From: Escherichia ruysiae | GTDB taxonomy: Bacteria; Pseudomonadota; Gammaproteobacteria; Enterobacterales; Enterobacteriaceae | Assembly: GCF_031323975.1 (NCBI RefSeq) | Contig: NZ_JAVIWS010000001.1 | Coordinates: 3,162,001 to 3,226,000, forward strand | Reading direction: 5' to 3' | Length of the DNA stretch: 64,000 nt | Part shown: piece by piece, positions 11,939-25,724 of the stretch | Layout: each line of letters begins with the position of its first letter | How positions within the stretch are numbered: the first letter of the stretch is position 1 | Made by a program: the position numbers and the translations under genes | The notes under the pieces: generated by a model | Told to the model about the DNA's origin: nothing | Seen by the model: only the letters and a program-made list of their open reading frames with translations | Database searches by the model: none

Positions 11939-13429
11939 ATGAGTACTACAACCCAGAATATCCCGTGGTATCGCCATCTCAACCGCGCACAATGGCGAGC
12001 ATTTTCCGCTGCCTGGTTGGGATATCTACTTGATGGTTTTGATTTCGTTTTAATTGCCCTGGTACTCACCGAAGTACAAGGTGAATTTGGGCTGACGACG
12101 GTGCAGGCGGCAAGTCTGATCTCCGCAGCCTTTATCTCACGCTGGTTCGGCGGCTTGATGCTTGGGGCTATGGGGGATCGTTACGGGCGTCGTCTGGCAA
12201 TGGTCACCAGTATCGTTCTCTTCTCGGTCGGGACGCTGGCTTGTGGCTTTGCGCCAGGCTACATCACTATGTTTATCGCTCGTCTGGTGATCGGCATGGG
12301 GATGGCAGGAGAATACGGTTCCAGCGCCACCTATGTCATTGAAAGCTGGCCAAAACACCTACGTAACAAAGCCAGTGGTTTTCTGATTTCCGGTTTCTCT
12401 GTGGGTGCTGTCGTTGCCGCTCAGGTTTACAGCCTGGTGGTTCCGATCTGGGGCTGGCGTGCGCTGTTCTTTATCGGCATCTTACCGATCATCTTTGCTC
12501 TCTGGCTGCGTAAAAATATCCCGGAAGCGGAAGACTGGAAAGAGAAACACGGGGGTAAAGCACCGGTACGCACAATGGTGGATATTCTTTACCGTGGTGA
12601 ACATCGCATCGCCAATATCGTGATGACACTGGCGGCAGCTACTGCGCTGTGGTTCTGCTTTGCCGGCAACCTGCAAAATGCCGCAATCGTCGCTGTTCTT
12701 GGGCTGTTATGCGCCGCAATTTTTATCAGCTTTATGGTACAGAGTACGGGCAAACGCTGGCCAACCGGTGTGATGCTGATGGTGGTTGTGTTGTTTGCTT
12801 TCCTCTACTCATGGCCGATTCAGGCGCTGCTGCCGACGTATCTGAAAACTGAGCTGGCTTATAACCCACATACGGTCGCCAATGTGTTGTTCTTTAGTGG
12901 TTTTGGTGCGGCGGTGGGTTGCTGCGTCGGTGGCTTCCTCGGTGACTGGCTGGGAACGCGCAAAGCCTACGTTTGTAGCCTGTTAGCTTCACAATTGCTG
13001 ATTATTCCGGTGTTTGCGATTGGCGGCGCAAACGTCTGGGTACTCGGTCTGTTACTGTTCTTCCAGCAAATGCTTGGTCAGGGCATCTCCGGGATCTTAC
13101 CGAAACTGATCGGCGGTTATTTCGATACCGACCAGCGTGCAGCGGGGCTGGGCTTTACCTACAACGTCGGCGCACTTGGCGGCGCACTGGCTCCAATCCT
13201 CGGCGCGTTGATCGCTCAACGTCTGGATCTGGGCACTGCGCTGGGATCGCTCTCGTTCAGTCTGACGTTCGTGGTGATCTTGCTGATTGGTCTGGATATG
13301 CCATCCCGCGTTCAGCGTTGGCTGCGCCCGGAAGCGTTGCGGACTCATGACGCTATCGACGGCAAACCATTTAGCGGTGCCGTACCGTTTGGCAGCGCCA
13401 AAAACGATTTAGTCAAAACCAAAAGTTAA
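11939..13429 (+). CDS. nanT: Sialic acid transporter NanT
   Basis: 496 residues, major facilitator superfamily proton symporter for N-acetylneuraminate in the inner membrane. The MFS signature [10 protein letters not shown] lies in the loop after TM2, and hydrophobic segments run throughout. NanT has two extra membrane segments compared with the usual 12, giving 14. An in-frame ATG ten codons upstream (11909) is rejected: 11939 has GGGAGACTCACA before it and gives [10 protein letters not shown] as in E. coli. It lies between nanA and nanE in the operon. Confidence 0.98.
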   Translation: MSTTTQNIPWYRHLNRAQWRAFSAAWLGYLLDGFDFVLIALVLTEVQGEFGLTTVQAASLISAAFISRWFGGLMLGAMGDRYGRRLAMVTSIVLFSVGTLACGFAPGYITMFIARLVIGMGMAGEYGSSATYVIESWPKHLRNKASGFLISGFSVGAVVAAQVYSLVVPIWGWRALFFIGILPIIFALWLRKNIPEAEDWKEKHGGKAPVRTMVDILYRGEHRIANIVMTLAAATALWFCFAGNLQNAAIVAVLGLLCAAIFISFMVQSTGKRWPTGVMLMVVVLFAFLYSWPIQALLPTYLKTELAYNPHTVANVLFFSGFGAAVGCCVGGFLGDWLGTRKAYVCSLLASQLLIIPVFAIGGANVWVLGLLLFFQQMLGQGISGILPKLIGGYFDTDQRAAGLGFTYNVGALGGALAPILGALIAQRLDLGTALGSLSFSLTFVVILLIGLDMPSRVQRWLRPEALRTHDAIDGKPFSGAVPFGSAKNDLVKTKS

Positions 13430-13476
13430 TTCTGTAGCCCGGTCTCTGTACCGGGTCTTTCGCTAAGGGAAGATGT

Positions 13477-14162
13477 ATGTCGTTACTTGCACAACTGGAT
13501 CAAAAAATCGCCGCTAACGGTGGACTGATTGTCTCCTGCCAGCCGGTTCCGGACAGCCCGCTCGATAAACCCGAAATCGTTGCTGCCATGGCATTAGCGG
13601 CAGAGCAGGCAGGTGCGGTTGCTATTCGCATAGAAGGTGTGGCAAACCTGAAAGCCACGCGTGCGGTGGTGAGCGTGCCGATTATCGGGATTGTGAAACG
13701 CGATCTGGAGGATTCTCCGGTACGTATCACAGCTTATATTGAAGATGTTGATGCACTGGCGCAGGCGGGCGCGGACATTATCGCGATTGACGGCACCGAC
13801 CGACCGCGTCCGGTGCCTGTTGAAACGCTGCTGGCACGTATTCACCATCACGGTTTACTGGCGATGACCGACTGCTCAACGCCGGAAGACGGCCTGGCAT
13901 GCCAAAAGCTGGGAGCCGAAATTATTGGCACTACGCTTTCTGGCTATACCACGCCTGTAACGCCAGAAGAGCCGGATCTGGCGCTGGTGAAAACGTTGAG
14001 CGACGCCGGATGTCGGGTAATTGCCGAAGGACGTTACAACTCGCCAGCGCAGGCGGCGGATGCGATGCGCCACGGCGCATGGGCGGTAACGGTCGGTTCT
14101 GCCATTACGCGTCTTGAACACATTTGTCAGTGGTACAACACAGCGATGAAAAAGGCGGTGCT

Positions 14163-14166
<4 letters not shown>
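13477..14166 (+). CDS. nanE: N-acetylmannosamine-6-phosphate 2-epimerase
   Basis: 229 residues, TIM-barrel enzyme that converts ManNAc-6-phosphate to GlcNAc-6-phosphate, feeding the nag pathway. Conserved segments include [13 protein letters not shown] and the phosphate-binding region with [10 protein letters not shown] and [20 protein letters not shown] precedes the ATG. It shares an ATGA stop/start overlap with nanK, so translation is probably coupled. A small CCCGGT/ACCGGG hairpin lies between nanT and nanE at about 13439-13456. Confidence 0.98.
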
Positions 14167-15499
<1,333 letters not shown>

Positions 15500-15524
15500 A
15501 ATTTAGTTGGATAGCTCGTTTTAT

Positions 15525-15553
15525 AAATTCGCCAGACACTGTCTGGCGAATTT
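15525..15553. terminator. Bidirectional terminator between nanQ and gltD
   Basis: A perfect 13-bp stem (AAATTCGCCAGAC, 15525-15537, with its complement at 15541-15553) lies between the convergent genes nanQ and gltD. Stem-flanking A and T bases give partial U-tracts in both directions. Confidence 0.8.
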
Positions 15554-15566
15554 ATTGTTACCTCGC

Positions 15567-16997
<1,431 letters not shown>

Positions 16998-19900
16998 TTA
17001 TTGCGCCTGCACGCGCAACTCTGCTGCGCTACGACTACGGTGCCCCAGCAGTGCTTTTACATCACTGGACTTCGGTTTAACCAGCGCAAATTTAGTGGCG
17101 AAGATTGACCAGTTCGCCAGAATCTCTTCGCCACGCTGAGAACCGGTATGCTGCACATGCTCAGTGATAAGACCACGCAGATGCTCTTCATGGATCGCCA
17201 GAGAGTCAACGTTTAAGACCTCGACCAGTTCCGGGTTAACGCGTTTGCGGAAATCACCACTTTCGTCGAGAACGTAAGCGAAGCCGCCGGTCATGCCCGC
17301 ACCGAAGTTAACACCGGTTTTACCCAGAATACAGACGATACCACCCGTCATGTATTCACAGCCGTTGTCGCCAATGCCTTCTACCACGGTAATCGCACCG
17401 GAGTTACGCACGCCAAAACGTTCACCCGCGCGGCCAGCGGCATACAGACGACCGCCGGTCGCGCCATACAGGCAAGTGTTGCCGATAATGCTCGCCTCGT
17501 GGCTGCGGAAGGCCGAGCCAACCGGAGGACGAATGGCGATTAAGCCGCCCGCCATGCCTTTACCGACATAGTCGTTGGCATCGCCCGTCAGATACAGCTC
17601 CACGCCGCCCGCGTTCCACACGCCGAAACTCTGGCCTGCGGTGCCGTTGAAGTACGCTTTAATCGGATCGGCAGCCAGCCCCTGATCGCCGTGCGTCTGG
17701 GCGATATAACCTGAAAGCGATGCGCCCACGGAACGGTCGGTGTTACGAATATCGAACCAGAAGGTTTTACTCTGACGCTCATCGACAAACGGTTTCGCCT
17801 GTTGCAGCAACTGCGCGTTCAGCAGACCGTTATCGAACGGCGGGTTGTTTTCGGTGCAGTAGAGCGCCTTACCAGGATGCGGCTCGGCAGTCTCCAGCAG
17901 CTTCGATAGCGCCAGTTTTTGCTGTTTAGCGGTGAAACCATCCAGCTCTTTTAGCAGGTCGGTGCGACCAATCAGATCCACCAGACGCGTCACGCCCAGC
18001 TGTGCCATCAGCTCGCGGGTTTCACGGGCGATAAATTCAAAGTAATTCGTCACCTTGAACGGCAGGCCGTGGTAGTGATTTTTACGCAGTTTTTCGTCCT
18101 GAGTTGCCACGCCGGTGGCGCAGTTGTTCAGATGGCAAATACGCAGATATTTACAGCCGAGCGCCACCATTGGGCCAGTGCCGAAACCGAAACTTTCCGC
18201 GCCGAGGATGGCTGCTTTGATGATATCGACGCCGGTTTTCAGACCGCCATCAACCTGCAAACGGATCTTATGACGCAAGCCGTTGGCAACCAGCGCCTGT
18301 TGTGTTTCAACAAGCCCCAGCTCCCACGGGCAGCCTGCGTATTTCACCGACGAAAGTGGACTTGCTCCAGTGCCGCCGTCATAGCCTGCGATGGTGATCA
18401 AGTCCGCATAGGCTTTCGCCACGCCGGTGGCGATAGTGCCAACGCCCGGCTCAGACACCAGCTTCACGGAGATCATCGCTTTCGGGTTAACCTGTTTCAG
18501 GTCGAAAATAAGCTGCGCTAAGTCCTCGATAGAGTAGATATCGTGATGCGGCGGCGGGGAGATCAACGTTACGCCGGGTACGGAATAGCGCAGTTTGGCG
18601 ATGTAAGGAGTGACTTTATCGCCCGGCAACTGACCGCCTTCGCCTGGCTTCGCGCCCTGAGCGACTTTAATCTGAATCACGTCGGCATTGACCAGATACG
18701 CCGGAGTGACGCCGAAGCGACCGGAAGCGACCTGTTTAATGCGCGAGACTTTGTTGGTGCCGTAGCGCGCCGGATCTTCACCCCCTTCACCGGAGTTGGA
18801 GTTGCCGCCGATGCTGTTCATCGCTTCCGCCAGTGCCTCGTGGGCTTCCGGGCTTAACGCGCCGATAGACATCGCAGCGGTATCGAAGCGTTTAAACAGT
18901 TCGCTTGCCGGTTCAACATCAGCAATGTTGACCGCGTTTTCACCCGGCGTAATTGCCAGCAGATCGCGCAGCGTTGTTGCCGGGCGCTCGTTAACCAGCT
19001 TCGCGTATTCCTGATAGTCGCTGTACTCGCCGCTCTGTACCGCCTGCTGCAGCGTGCGCACGACGTCTGGATTGTAGGCGTGGTATTCGCCGCCATGCAC
19101 ATATTTCAGCAGGCCGCCCTGGCTGATGGGCTTACGCGCCAGCCAGGCTCGTTTTGACAGATTCAGCAGATCCTGCTGGAAGTCTTCGAAGCCTGCCCCG
19201 CCAATGCGGCTGACCGCGCCCTGGAAGCACAGGCTCACAACATCATCGTGCAGACCGACCGCCTCAAACAGTTTCGAGCAGCGGTAAGAGGCGATGGTGG
19301 AGATGCCCATCTTGGACATGATTTTGTACAAGCCTTTGTTGATGCCGTTACGGTAGTTGAGCATCACAGTACGATAATTTTTGGCAATCGCGTGGGTGTC
19401 AACCAGGCGACCCAGTGTTTCATAGGCAAGGTACGGATAAATAGCCGTCGCGCCGAAGCCCAGCAACACGGCGAAGTGGTGTGGATCGCGGGCGCTGGCG
19501 GTTTCGACGATGATGTTGGCGTCGCAACGCAGGCTTTGATCGACCAGACGGGTCTGGATCGCGCCAACCGCCATCGGGGCTGGAACCGGCAGGCGATCTT
19601 TAGCGATATTCCGGTCGGAAAGCACCAGCAGCACGGTGCCGCTACGCACCATTTTTTCGGCTTTATCGCACAGCTCTTTGACCGTCGCTTCGAGCGTGTT
19701 TTTGGTTGCGTCAAAGGTGATATCCAGCGTATCTGCGCGGTAGTGCTCTTCTTTCATGGTCGTGAGCTGTTTGAAATCAGAGTAGAGCAGAATCGGCGAT
19801 TTAAAGCTTAAACGGTGTGCCTGGCCTTCGGCTTCACAGAAGACGTTCATTTCGCGCCCGATGCTGGTAGCGAGCGACATAACATGCGCTTCACGCAGCG

Positions 19901-21458
19901 GGTCGATTGGCGGATTAGTGACCTGGGCAAACTGCTGGCGGAAGTAGTCGTAAATAATGCGCGGCTGGCTGGAGAGCACGGCGAATGGGGTGTCGTCGCC
20001 CATCGAACCGACAGCTTCCTGACCGTTTTCGCCCAGCACACGGATCACAGAGTCCAGCTCTTCCGCGCTGTAGTTAAACTGTTTCTGGTAGCTGGCAAGC
20101 GTGTCGTCGTCCAGTTCACGGCTACCCACTTCTTCATCGGGCAAGTCTTCAAACGGCACCAGGCGGCGAACGTTTTTCTCCATCCACTCTTTATATGGAT
20201 GGCGGCTTTTCAGGTCATCATCGGTTTCTGCCGAGTGCAGAATACGCCCACTGCGGGTGTCGATCACCATCAGTTCGCCCGGCCCCACGCGGCCTTTTTC
20301 AACCACTTCGTCAGGCTGATAATCCCAGATGCCGACTTCAGAGGCGCAGGTGATGAGCTTATCTTTGGTGATGACGTAGCGCGCCGGACGCAGACCGTTA
20401 CGGTCGAGGTTACAGGCAGCGAAGCGACCGTCTGACATCACGATGCCCGCCGGGCCATCCCACGGCTCCATATGCATGGAGTTAAAATCGAAGAACGCGC
20501 GCAGTTCCGGATCCATATCCGGGTTGTTCTGCCAGGCTGGTGGAACTAACAGACGCATGGCGCGGATGATATCCATCCCGCCTGCCAGCAGCAGTTCCAG
20601 CATGTTATCCATCGAACTGGAGTCAGAGCCGGTTTCGTTGACGAACGGCGCGGCGTCGTGCAAATCCGGGATCAGCGGCGTCTGGAATTTATAAGTACGG
20701 GCGCGCGCCCACTGACGGTTACCGGTGATAGTGTTGATTTCGCCGTTGTGCGCCAGATAGCGGAACGGCTGCGCCAGCGGCCAGCGTGGCACGGTGTTGG
20801 TGGAGAAGCGTTGATGGAACAGGCAGATAGCAGATTCCAGACGCAGATCCGCAAGATCCAGGTAAAAGCGCGGCAAATCCGCCGGCATACACAGACCTTT
20901 ATAGATGTTGACCAGATTCGACAGGCTACAGACGTAGAAGTCTTTATCGGCTTCGAGACGTTTTTCGATGCGGCGACGGGCGATAAACAGACGGCGCTCC
21001 ATATCGCGCGGACGCCAGCCTGCCGGGGCGTTCACAAAAATTTGCTCAATGCGCGGCAGCGAGGAGAGGGCGATTTCACCCAGTACACCTTCGTTGGTAG
21101 GGACATCACGCCAACCGACAATCGACAAGGTTTCGCGTTGTAGCTCTTCTTCAACGACGCGGCGTGCGGCGGCGGCGAGTTCAGGATCTTTATTCAGGAA
21201 GATCATCCCGACGGCGTAGTTTTTCGCTAAACGCCAGCCGCGTTCCTGCGCAACGATGCGAAAAAAGCGATCCGGTTTTTGTAACAGCAGGCCGCAACCG
21301 TCACCAGTTTTACCATCAGCGAGAATCGCGCCACGGTGCTGCATACGAGCCAGTGCGTGTATTGCAGTACGCACTACCTTGTGGCTAGGTTCGCCTTCTA
21401 TGTGGGCGATCAGGCCGAAACCACAGTTATCCCTCTCAAGGGATTTATCGTACAACAT
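16998..21458 (-). CDS. gltB: Glutamate synthase large (alpha) subunit
   Basis: 1486 residues from this start. It transfers the amide of glutamine to 2-oxoglutarate, yielding two glutamates. The N-terminal class II amidotransferase nucleophile is Cys12 (RDNCGFG), exposed after removal of an 11-residue propeptide. A central domain, FMN-binding synthase domain ([13 protein letters not shown]), 3Fe-4S cysteines ([12 protein letters not shown]) and the C-terminal beta-helix ([11 protein letters not shown]) follow in order. A strong SD (GGGGGAGG, 8 bp spacing) supports 21458. An in-frame ATG at 21551 also has GAGG and would give 1517 residues, the older annotation. Confidence 0.97.
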   Translation of the reverse strand: MLYDKSLERDNCGFGLIAHIEGEPSHKVVRTAIHALARMQHRGAILADGKTGDGCGLLLQKPDRFFRIVAQERGWRLAKNYAVGMIFLNKDPELAAAARRVVEEELQRETLSIVGWRDVPTNEGVLGEIALSSLPRIEQIFVNAPAGWRPRDMERRLFIARRRIEKRLEADKDFYVCSLSNLVNIYKGLCMPADLPRFYLDLADLRLESAICLFHQRFSTNTVPRWPLAQPFRYLAHNGEINTITGNRQWARARTYKFQTPLIPDLHDAAPFVNETGSDSSSMDNMLELLLAGGMDIIRAMRLLVPPAWQNNPDMDPELRAFFDFNSMHMEPWDGPAGIVMSDGRFAACNLDRNGLRPARYVITKDKLITCASEVGIWDYQPDEVVEKGRVGPGELMVIDTRSGRILHSAETDDDLKSRHPYKEWMEKNVRRLVPFEDLPDEEVGSRELDDDTLASYQKQFNYSAEELDSVIRVLGENGQEAVGSMGDDTPFAVLSSQPRIIYDYFRQQFAQVTNPPIDPLREAHVMSLATSIGREMNVFCEAEGQAHRLSFKSPILLYSDFKQLTTMKEEHYRADTLDITFDATKNTLEATVKELCDKAEKMVRSGTVLLVLSDRNIAKDRLPVPAPMAVGAIQTRLVDQSLRCDANIIVETASARDPHHFAVLLGFGATAIYPYLAYETLGRLVDTHAIAKNYRTVMLNYRNGINKGLYKIMSKMGISTIASYRCSKLFEAVGLHDDVVSLCFQGAVSRIGGAGFEDFQQDLLNLSKRAWLARKPISQGGLLKYVHGGEYHAYNPDVVRTLQQAVQSGEYSDYQEYAKLVNERPATTLRDLLAITPGENAVNIADVEPASELFKRFDTAAMSIGALSPEAHEALAEAMNSIGGNSNSGEGGEDPARYGTNKVSRIKQVASGRFGVTPAYLVNADVIQIKVAQGAKPGEGGQLPGDKVTPYIAKLRYSVPGVTLISPPPHHDIYSIEDLAQLIFDLKQVNPKAMISVKLVSEPGVGTIATGVAKAYADLITIAGYDGGTGASPLSSVKYAGCPWELGLVETQQALVANGLRHKIRLQVDGGLKTGVDIIKAAILGAESFGFGTGPMVALGCKYLRICHLNNCATGVATQDEKLRKNHYHGLPFKVTNYFEFIARETRELMAQLGVTRLVDLIGRTDLLKELDGFTAKQQKLALSKLLETAEPHPGKALYCTENNPPFDNGLLNAQLLQQAKPFVDERQSKTFWFDIRNTDRSVGASLSGYIAQTHGDQGLAADPIKAYFNGTAGQSFGVWNAGGVELYLTGDANDYVGKGMAGGLIAIRPPVGSAFRSHEASIIGNTCLYGATGGRLYAAGRAGERFGVRNSGAITVVEGIGDNGCEYMTGGIVCILGKTGVNFGAGMTGGFAYVLDESGDFRKRVNPELVEVLNVDSLAIHEEHLRGLITEHVQHTGSQRGEEILANWSIFATKFALVKPKSSDVKALLGHRSRSAAELRVQAQ

Positions 21459-22133
21459 ATCGTGAACCTCCCCCAGGCTCTGCGGGAACCCCACTACCGA
21501 ACCGCTGCGCACGGGCACAGAAAGAGCATGGCGACGGGGTTTGCGTTTCATACGCTTACCTCGCATTCGCCCCCTTTTTTGTCCTTTTCGCATCAGTTAA
21601 TACGGTGAAGAGGGGAACTCAATTACTGCATAAATATGATGAGCAGGCTGCTCATCCAGAAAGCTTCCAGCGGATTTCCAACTTATCGGGAAAGCTGATA
21701 CAGGTCAAATGGCAAGCTTATTGGTCTGGAAATGTGCTTTAGCGCAAAAATCTTTATTAAGATATTGAAATTAAACTAAATTTGTTATTCTTAATTAATG
21801 GAAAGAGAAAAAGGAAAACGTTGAGTGCCTGACTACTTTAGCGGCGAGTTAACCCTTATCCTGCCTTGAATTGACGTTTGAAGCAGTGTTTTATACTGTC
21901 TTAAGAGGAAAAGGCATTTCATGCTACTGTTTTTGTTTAAAATCCATTAGCGGATAAAAAAATCCGACGCAAGATAAGCAAAAGTAATTTATGTGCTATT
22001 GCATTAAATTTCAGTAATTGTGATTTATTATGCAGTTGGTATAAGCGGGTCGGGACGATTGATCCAGGTCATCGCCGAATTGAGCTAAAAATGGCAGGCT
22101 TTGGCCTCTTTTCAAGGCGCGGTCTATCAGATT
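21459..22133. promoter_or_regulatory. gltB-yhcC divergent regulatory region
   Basis: 675 bp between divergent genes. The part next to gltB may be translated if the upstream start at 21551 is used. The remainder is AT-rich with A/T tracts (around 21760-21790 and 21930-22030) and no supportable gene. In E. coli gltBD is strongly activated by Lrp through several sites well upstream of the promoter, and this long AT-rich spacer fits that; I did not place individual sites. Confidence 0.6.
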
Positions 22134-23063
22134 ATGCAGTTACAGAAATTAGTCAATATGTTTGGTGGGGATCTTACCCGTCGTTACGGGCAAAAGGTGC
22201 ATAAACTGACGCTGCATGGCGGTTTTAGCTGCCCGAATCGTGACGGAACCATCGGACGCGGCGGATGCACATTCTGTAATGTTGCTTCGTTTGCCGACGA
22301 AGCGCAGCAACACCGCTCCATTGCTGAACAGCTGGCGCATCAGGCGAATCTGGTTAACCGTGCGAAACGCTATCTGGCCTACTTTCAGGCTTATACCAGC
22401 ACCTTTGCGGAAGTTCAGGTGCTGCGTTCCATGTATCAACAGGCGGTGAGCCAGGCCAATATTGTCGGTTTGTGTGTTGGTACGCGCCCGGACTGCGTGC
22501 CGGATGCGGTGTTGGATCTGCTTTGTGAATATAAAGACCAGGGCTACGAAGTGTGGCTGGAGCTGGGGCTGCAAACCGCGCACGACAAAACGCTGCATCG
22601 CATCAATCGCGGACATGATTTTGCCTGCTATCAGCGCACGACCCAGCTGGCGCGTCAGCGTGGGCTTAAGGTGTGTTCTCACTTAATTGTCGGCCTGCCT
22701 GGCGAAGGGCAAGCGGAATGTTTGCAAACACTGGAGAGAGTGGTTGAAACCGGCGTGGACGGCATCAAGCTTCATCCCCTGCATATCGTGAAAGGCAGCA
22801 TTATGGCGAAAGCCTGGGAAGCGGGACGTTTGAACGGTATTGAACTGGACGATTACACGCTGACGGCGGGAGAGATGATTCGCCATACGCCACCGGAAGT
22901 TATCTACCACCGCATTTCCGCCAGCGCCCGTCGCCCGACGTTACTTGCTCCGCTGTGGTGTGAAAATCGCTGGACGGGTATGGTCGAGCTGGATCGCTAT
23001 CTGAATGAACATGGCGTACAGGGATCGGCGCTGGGACGTCCGTGGCTACCTCCAACGGCGTAG
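22134..23063 (+). CDS. yhcC: Radical SAM protein YhcC
   Basis: 309 residues, radical SAM family protein of the YhcC group; substrate unknown. The cluster cysteines are Cys33, Cys45 and Cys48 (C-x11-C-x2-C in FSCPNRDGTIGRGGCTFC), a wider spacing than the classical C-x3-C-x2-C. A GTRPDC strand and an LELGLQT segment follow, typical of the SAM barrel in Elp3-like members. The 22134 start begins MQLQKLVNMFGG; an upstream ATG at 22101 lacks a clear ribosome site. It precedes arcB by 95 bp. Confidence 0.92.
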   Translation: MQLQKLVNMFGGDLTRRYGQKVHKLTLHGGFSCPNRDGTIGRGGCTFCNVASFADEAQQHRSIAEQLAHQANLVNRAKRYLAYFQAYTSTFAEVQVLRSMYQQAVSQANIVGLCVGTRPDCVPDAVLDLLCEYKDQGYEVWLELGLQTAHDKTLHRINRGHDFACYQRTTQLARQRGLKVCSHLIVGLPGEGQAECLQTLERVVETGVDGIKLHPLHIVKGSIMAKAWEAGRLNGIELDDYTLTAGEMIRHTPPEVIYHRISASARRPTLLAPLWCENRWTGMVELDRYLNEHGVQGSALGRPWLPPTA

Positions 23064-23158
23064 GCCATTGAGGGGAATTCCGCATTTCTCACACAATTTA
23101 TAACGTAACTGTCAGAATTGGGTATTATTGGGGCAGGTTGTCGTGAAGGAATTCCCTA

Positions 23159-25495
23159 ATGAAGCAAATTCGTCTGCTGGCGCAGTATTATGTTGACCTG
23201 ATGATGAAGTTAGGTCTGGTGCGCTTCTCAATGTTGCTGGCGCTGGCCCTTGTCGTTCTCGCCATTGTGGTGCAAATGGCGGTGACCATGGTGCTGCATG
23301 GTCAGGTCGAAAGTATTGATGTTATTCGTTCTATCTTCTTTGGTCTGCTGATTACGCCGTGGGCGGTCTACTTTCTTTCGGTGGTCGTCGAGCAACTGGA
23401 GGAGTCACGACAACGTCTGTCACGGCTGGTGCAAAAACTGGAGGAGATGCGCGAGCGCGATCTGAGCCTCAACGTTCAGTTAAAAGACAATATTACCCAG
23501 CTTAATCAGGAAATCGCCGTTCGTGAAAAAGCTGAAGCTGAATTGCAGGAAACCTTCGGTCAGCTGAAAATTGAAATCAAAGAGCGTGAAGAGACACAAA
23601 TTCAGCTCGAACAGCAATCCTCTTTTTTACGTTCCTTCCTTGACGCCTCTCCTGATCTGGTTTTTTACCGTAACGAAGATAAAGAGTTTTCCGGCTGTAA
23701 CCGTGCAATGGAATTGCTAACCGGGAAGAGCGAAAAACAACTGGTTCACCTGAAACCTGCTGATGTTTACTCGCCGGAAGCCGCCGCGAAAGTTATTGAA
23801 ACCGATGAGAAAGTGTTTCGTCATAATGTGTCACTGACTTATGAACAGTGGCTGGATTATCCGGACGGACGCAAAGCCTGCTTTGAAATCCGTAAAGTGC
23901 CGTACTACGACCGTGTGGGTAAACGGCATGGTTTGATGGGCTTTGGTCGCGACATTACCGAGCGTAAGCGGTATCAGGATGCGCTCGAACGCGCCAGCCG
24001 CGACAAAACGACGTTTATTTCCACCATCAGTCACGAATTGCGTACACCTCTGAACGGTATCGTTGGTTTAAGCCGCATTCTGCTGGATACCGAACTTACT
24101 GCCGAGCAGGAAAAATATCTCAAAACTATCCATGTTTCGGCCATCACTCTGGGGAATATCTTCAACGATATTATCGACATGGATAAGATGGAGCGCCGCA
24201 AGGTTCAGCTTGATAATCAGCCGGTTGATTTCACCAGCTTCCTTGCCGATCTGGAAAATCTTTCCGCATTGCAGGCGCAACAAAAAGGGCTGCGCTTTAA
24301 TCTGGAACCGACGCTACCATTACCGCATCAGGTCATTACCGACGGTACGCGTTTACGGCAGATCCTGTGGAATCTCATCAGTAACGCCGTCAAATTTACC
24401 CAGCAAGGTCAGGTTACCGTGCGCGTGCGCTACGATGAAGGCGACATGCTGCATTTTGAAGTGGAAGACTCAGGCATCGGCATTCCGCAGGATGAGCTGG
24501 ATAAAATTTTTGCCATGTATTACCAGGTGAAAGACAGTCACGGCGGTAAACCTGCCACCGGCACCGGCATTGGTCTGGCCGTTTCTCGTCGGCTGGCGAA
24601 AAATATGGGCGGCGATATTACTGTTACCAGCGAACAGGGCAAAGGTTCAACCTTTAGGTTGACGATCCACGCACCGTCGGTGGCAGAAGAGGTCGATGAT
24701 GCGTTTGATGAAGACGATATGCCTTTACCGGCACTAAATGTGCTGCTGGTGGAAGACATTGAACTGAACGTTATTGTCGCGCGTTCTGTACTGGAAAAAT
24801 TAGGTAACAGCGTTGATGTAGCAATGACCGGCAAGGCGGCGCTGGAGATGTTTAAGCCGGGCGAATATGACCTGGTATTGCTGGATATTCAGTTGCCAGA
24901 TATGACCGGGTTGGATATCTCTCGTGAACTGACGAAGCGTTATCCGCGCGAAGATTTACCGCCGCTGGTGGCTTTAACTGCCAATGTGCTGAAAGATAAA
25001 CAAGAGTACCTCAATGCTGGAATGGATGATGTGCTGAGTAAGCCGCTTTCCGTACCGGCGCTAACCGCGATGATCAAGAAATTCTGGGATACCCCGGATG
25101 ATGAGGAGAGCACGGTGACGACAGAAGAGAACAGCAAATCTGAAGCATTACTCGATATTCCCATGCTGGAACAGTATCTCGAACTTGTAGGGCCGAAGTT
25201 GATTACCGACGGGTTAGCGGTGTTTGAGAAGATGATGCCGGGCTATGTCAGCGTGCTGGAGTCGAATCTGACGGCGCAGGATAAAAAAGGCATTGTCGAG
25301 GAAGGGCATAAAATTAAAGGCGCGGCGGGTTCAGTGGGGTTACGCCATCTGCAACAGCTGGGTCAGCAAATTCAGTCTCCCGACCTTCCTGCGTGGGAAG
25401 ATAACGTAGGTGAATGGATTGAAGAGATGAAAGAAGAGTGGCGTCACGACGTAGATGTGCTGAAAGCGTGGGTTGCGAAAGCTACTAAAAAATGA
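23159..25495 (+). CDS. arcB: Anoxic redox sensor histidine kinase ArcB
   Basis: 778 residues, tripartite hybrid kinase that phosphorylates ArcA when the quinone pool is reduced. Two transmembrane helices (about 23-41 and 58-77) flank a short periplasmic loop. A coiled-coil linker and PAS domain (SSFLRSFLDASPDLVFYRN) follow. The H-box is STISHELRTPLNG (His292), and the ATPase domain has DSGIGIP and GTGIGLA. The receiver contains LVLLDIQLPDMTG (Asp576), and the C-terminal HPt domain has EEGHKIKGAAGSVG (His717). Its last codons overlap the arcZ terminator on the other strand. Confidence 0.98.
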   Translation: MKQIRLLAQYYVDLMMKLGLVRFSMLLALALVVLAIVVQMAVTMVLHGQVESIDVIRSIFFGLLITPWAVYFLSVVVEQLEESRQRLSRLVQKLEEMRERDLSLNVQLKDNITQLNQEIAVREKAEAELQETFGQLKIEIKEREETQIQLEQQSSFLRSFLDASPDLVFYRNEDKEFSGCNRAMELLTGKSEKQLVHLKPADVYSPEAAAKVIETDEKVFRHNVSLTYEQWLDYPDGRKACFEIRKVPYYDRVGKRHGLMGFGRDITERKRYQDALERASRDKTTFISTISHELRTPLNGIVGLSRILLDTELTAEQEKYLKTIHVSAITLGNIFNDIIDMDKMERRKVQLDNQPVDFTSFLADLENLSALQAQQKGLRFNLEPTLPLPHQVITDGTRLRQILWNLISNAVKFTQQGQVTVRVRYDEGDMLHFEVEDSGIGIPQDELDKIFAMYYQVKDSHGGKPATGTGIGLAVSRRLAKNMGGDITVTSEQGKGSTFRLTIHAPSVAEEVDDAFDEDDMPLPALNVLLVEDIELNVIVARSVLEKLGNSVDVAMTGKAALEMFKPGEYDLVLLDIQLPDMTGLDISRELTKRYPREDLPPLVALTANVLKDKQEYLNAGMDDVLSKPLSVPALTAMIKKFWDTPDDEESTVTTEENSKSEALLDIPMLEQYLELVGPKLITDGLAVFEKMMPGYVSVLESNLTAQDKKGIVEEGHKIKGAAGSVGLRHLQQLGQQIQSPDLPAWEDNVGEWIEEMKEEWRHDVDVLKAWVAKATKK

Positions 25496-25607
25496 CCCCG
25501 GCTAGACCGGGGTGCGCGAATACTGCGCCAACACCAGGGAAATCTTGGCTGCGCCGTAAATTATTATGATGAGTTACAAGGGCACAGCACTGTTTTTCAG
25601 GCCGCAC
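25487..25607 (-). ncRNA. arcZ: Small regulatory RNA ArcZ (RyhA/SraH)
   Basis: 121 nt on the strand opposite arcB-elbB. The 5' end begins GTGCGGCCTG, and the 3' end is a strong terminator (ACCCCGG/CCGGGGT, 25495-25513, then UCAUUUUUU). It matches ArcZ as I remember it almost base for base. ArcZ is an Hfq-dependent sRNA processed to its 3' 56 nt or so; it activates rpoS and represses many mRNAs, and is itself repressed by ArcA. The U-run of the terminator is provided by the A-rich last codons of arcB, so the two genes overlap by 9 bp and share a feedback loop. Confidence 0.95.
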
Positions 25608-25724
25608 GCAGTTAAGATAGCAAATCTTAAATGATTTGTTACATGAATCAGTTAAATGTGTGATGCGTAGCATTTTTATTAAAAAGATTAATGTGTTTCA
25701 GTCAGTTGCGAAAGGATGATCACA

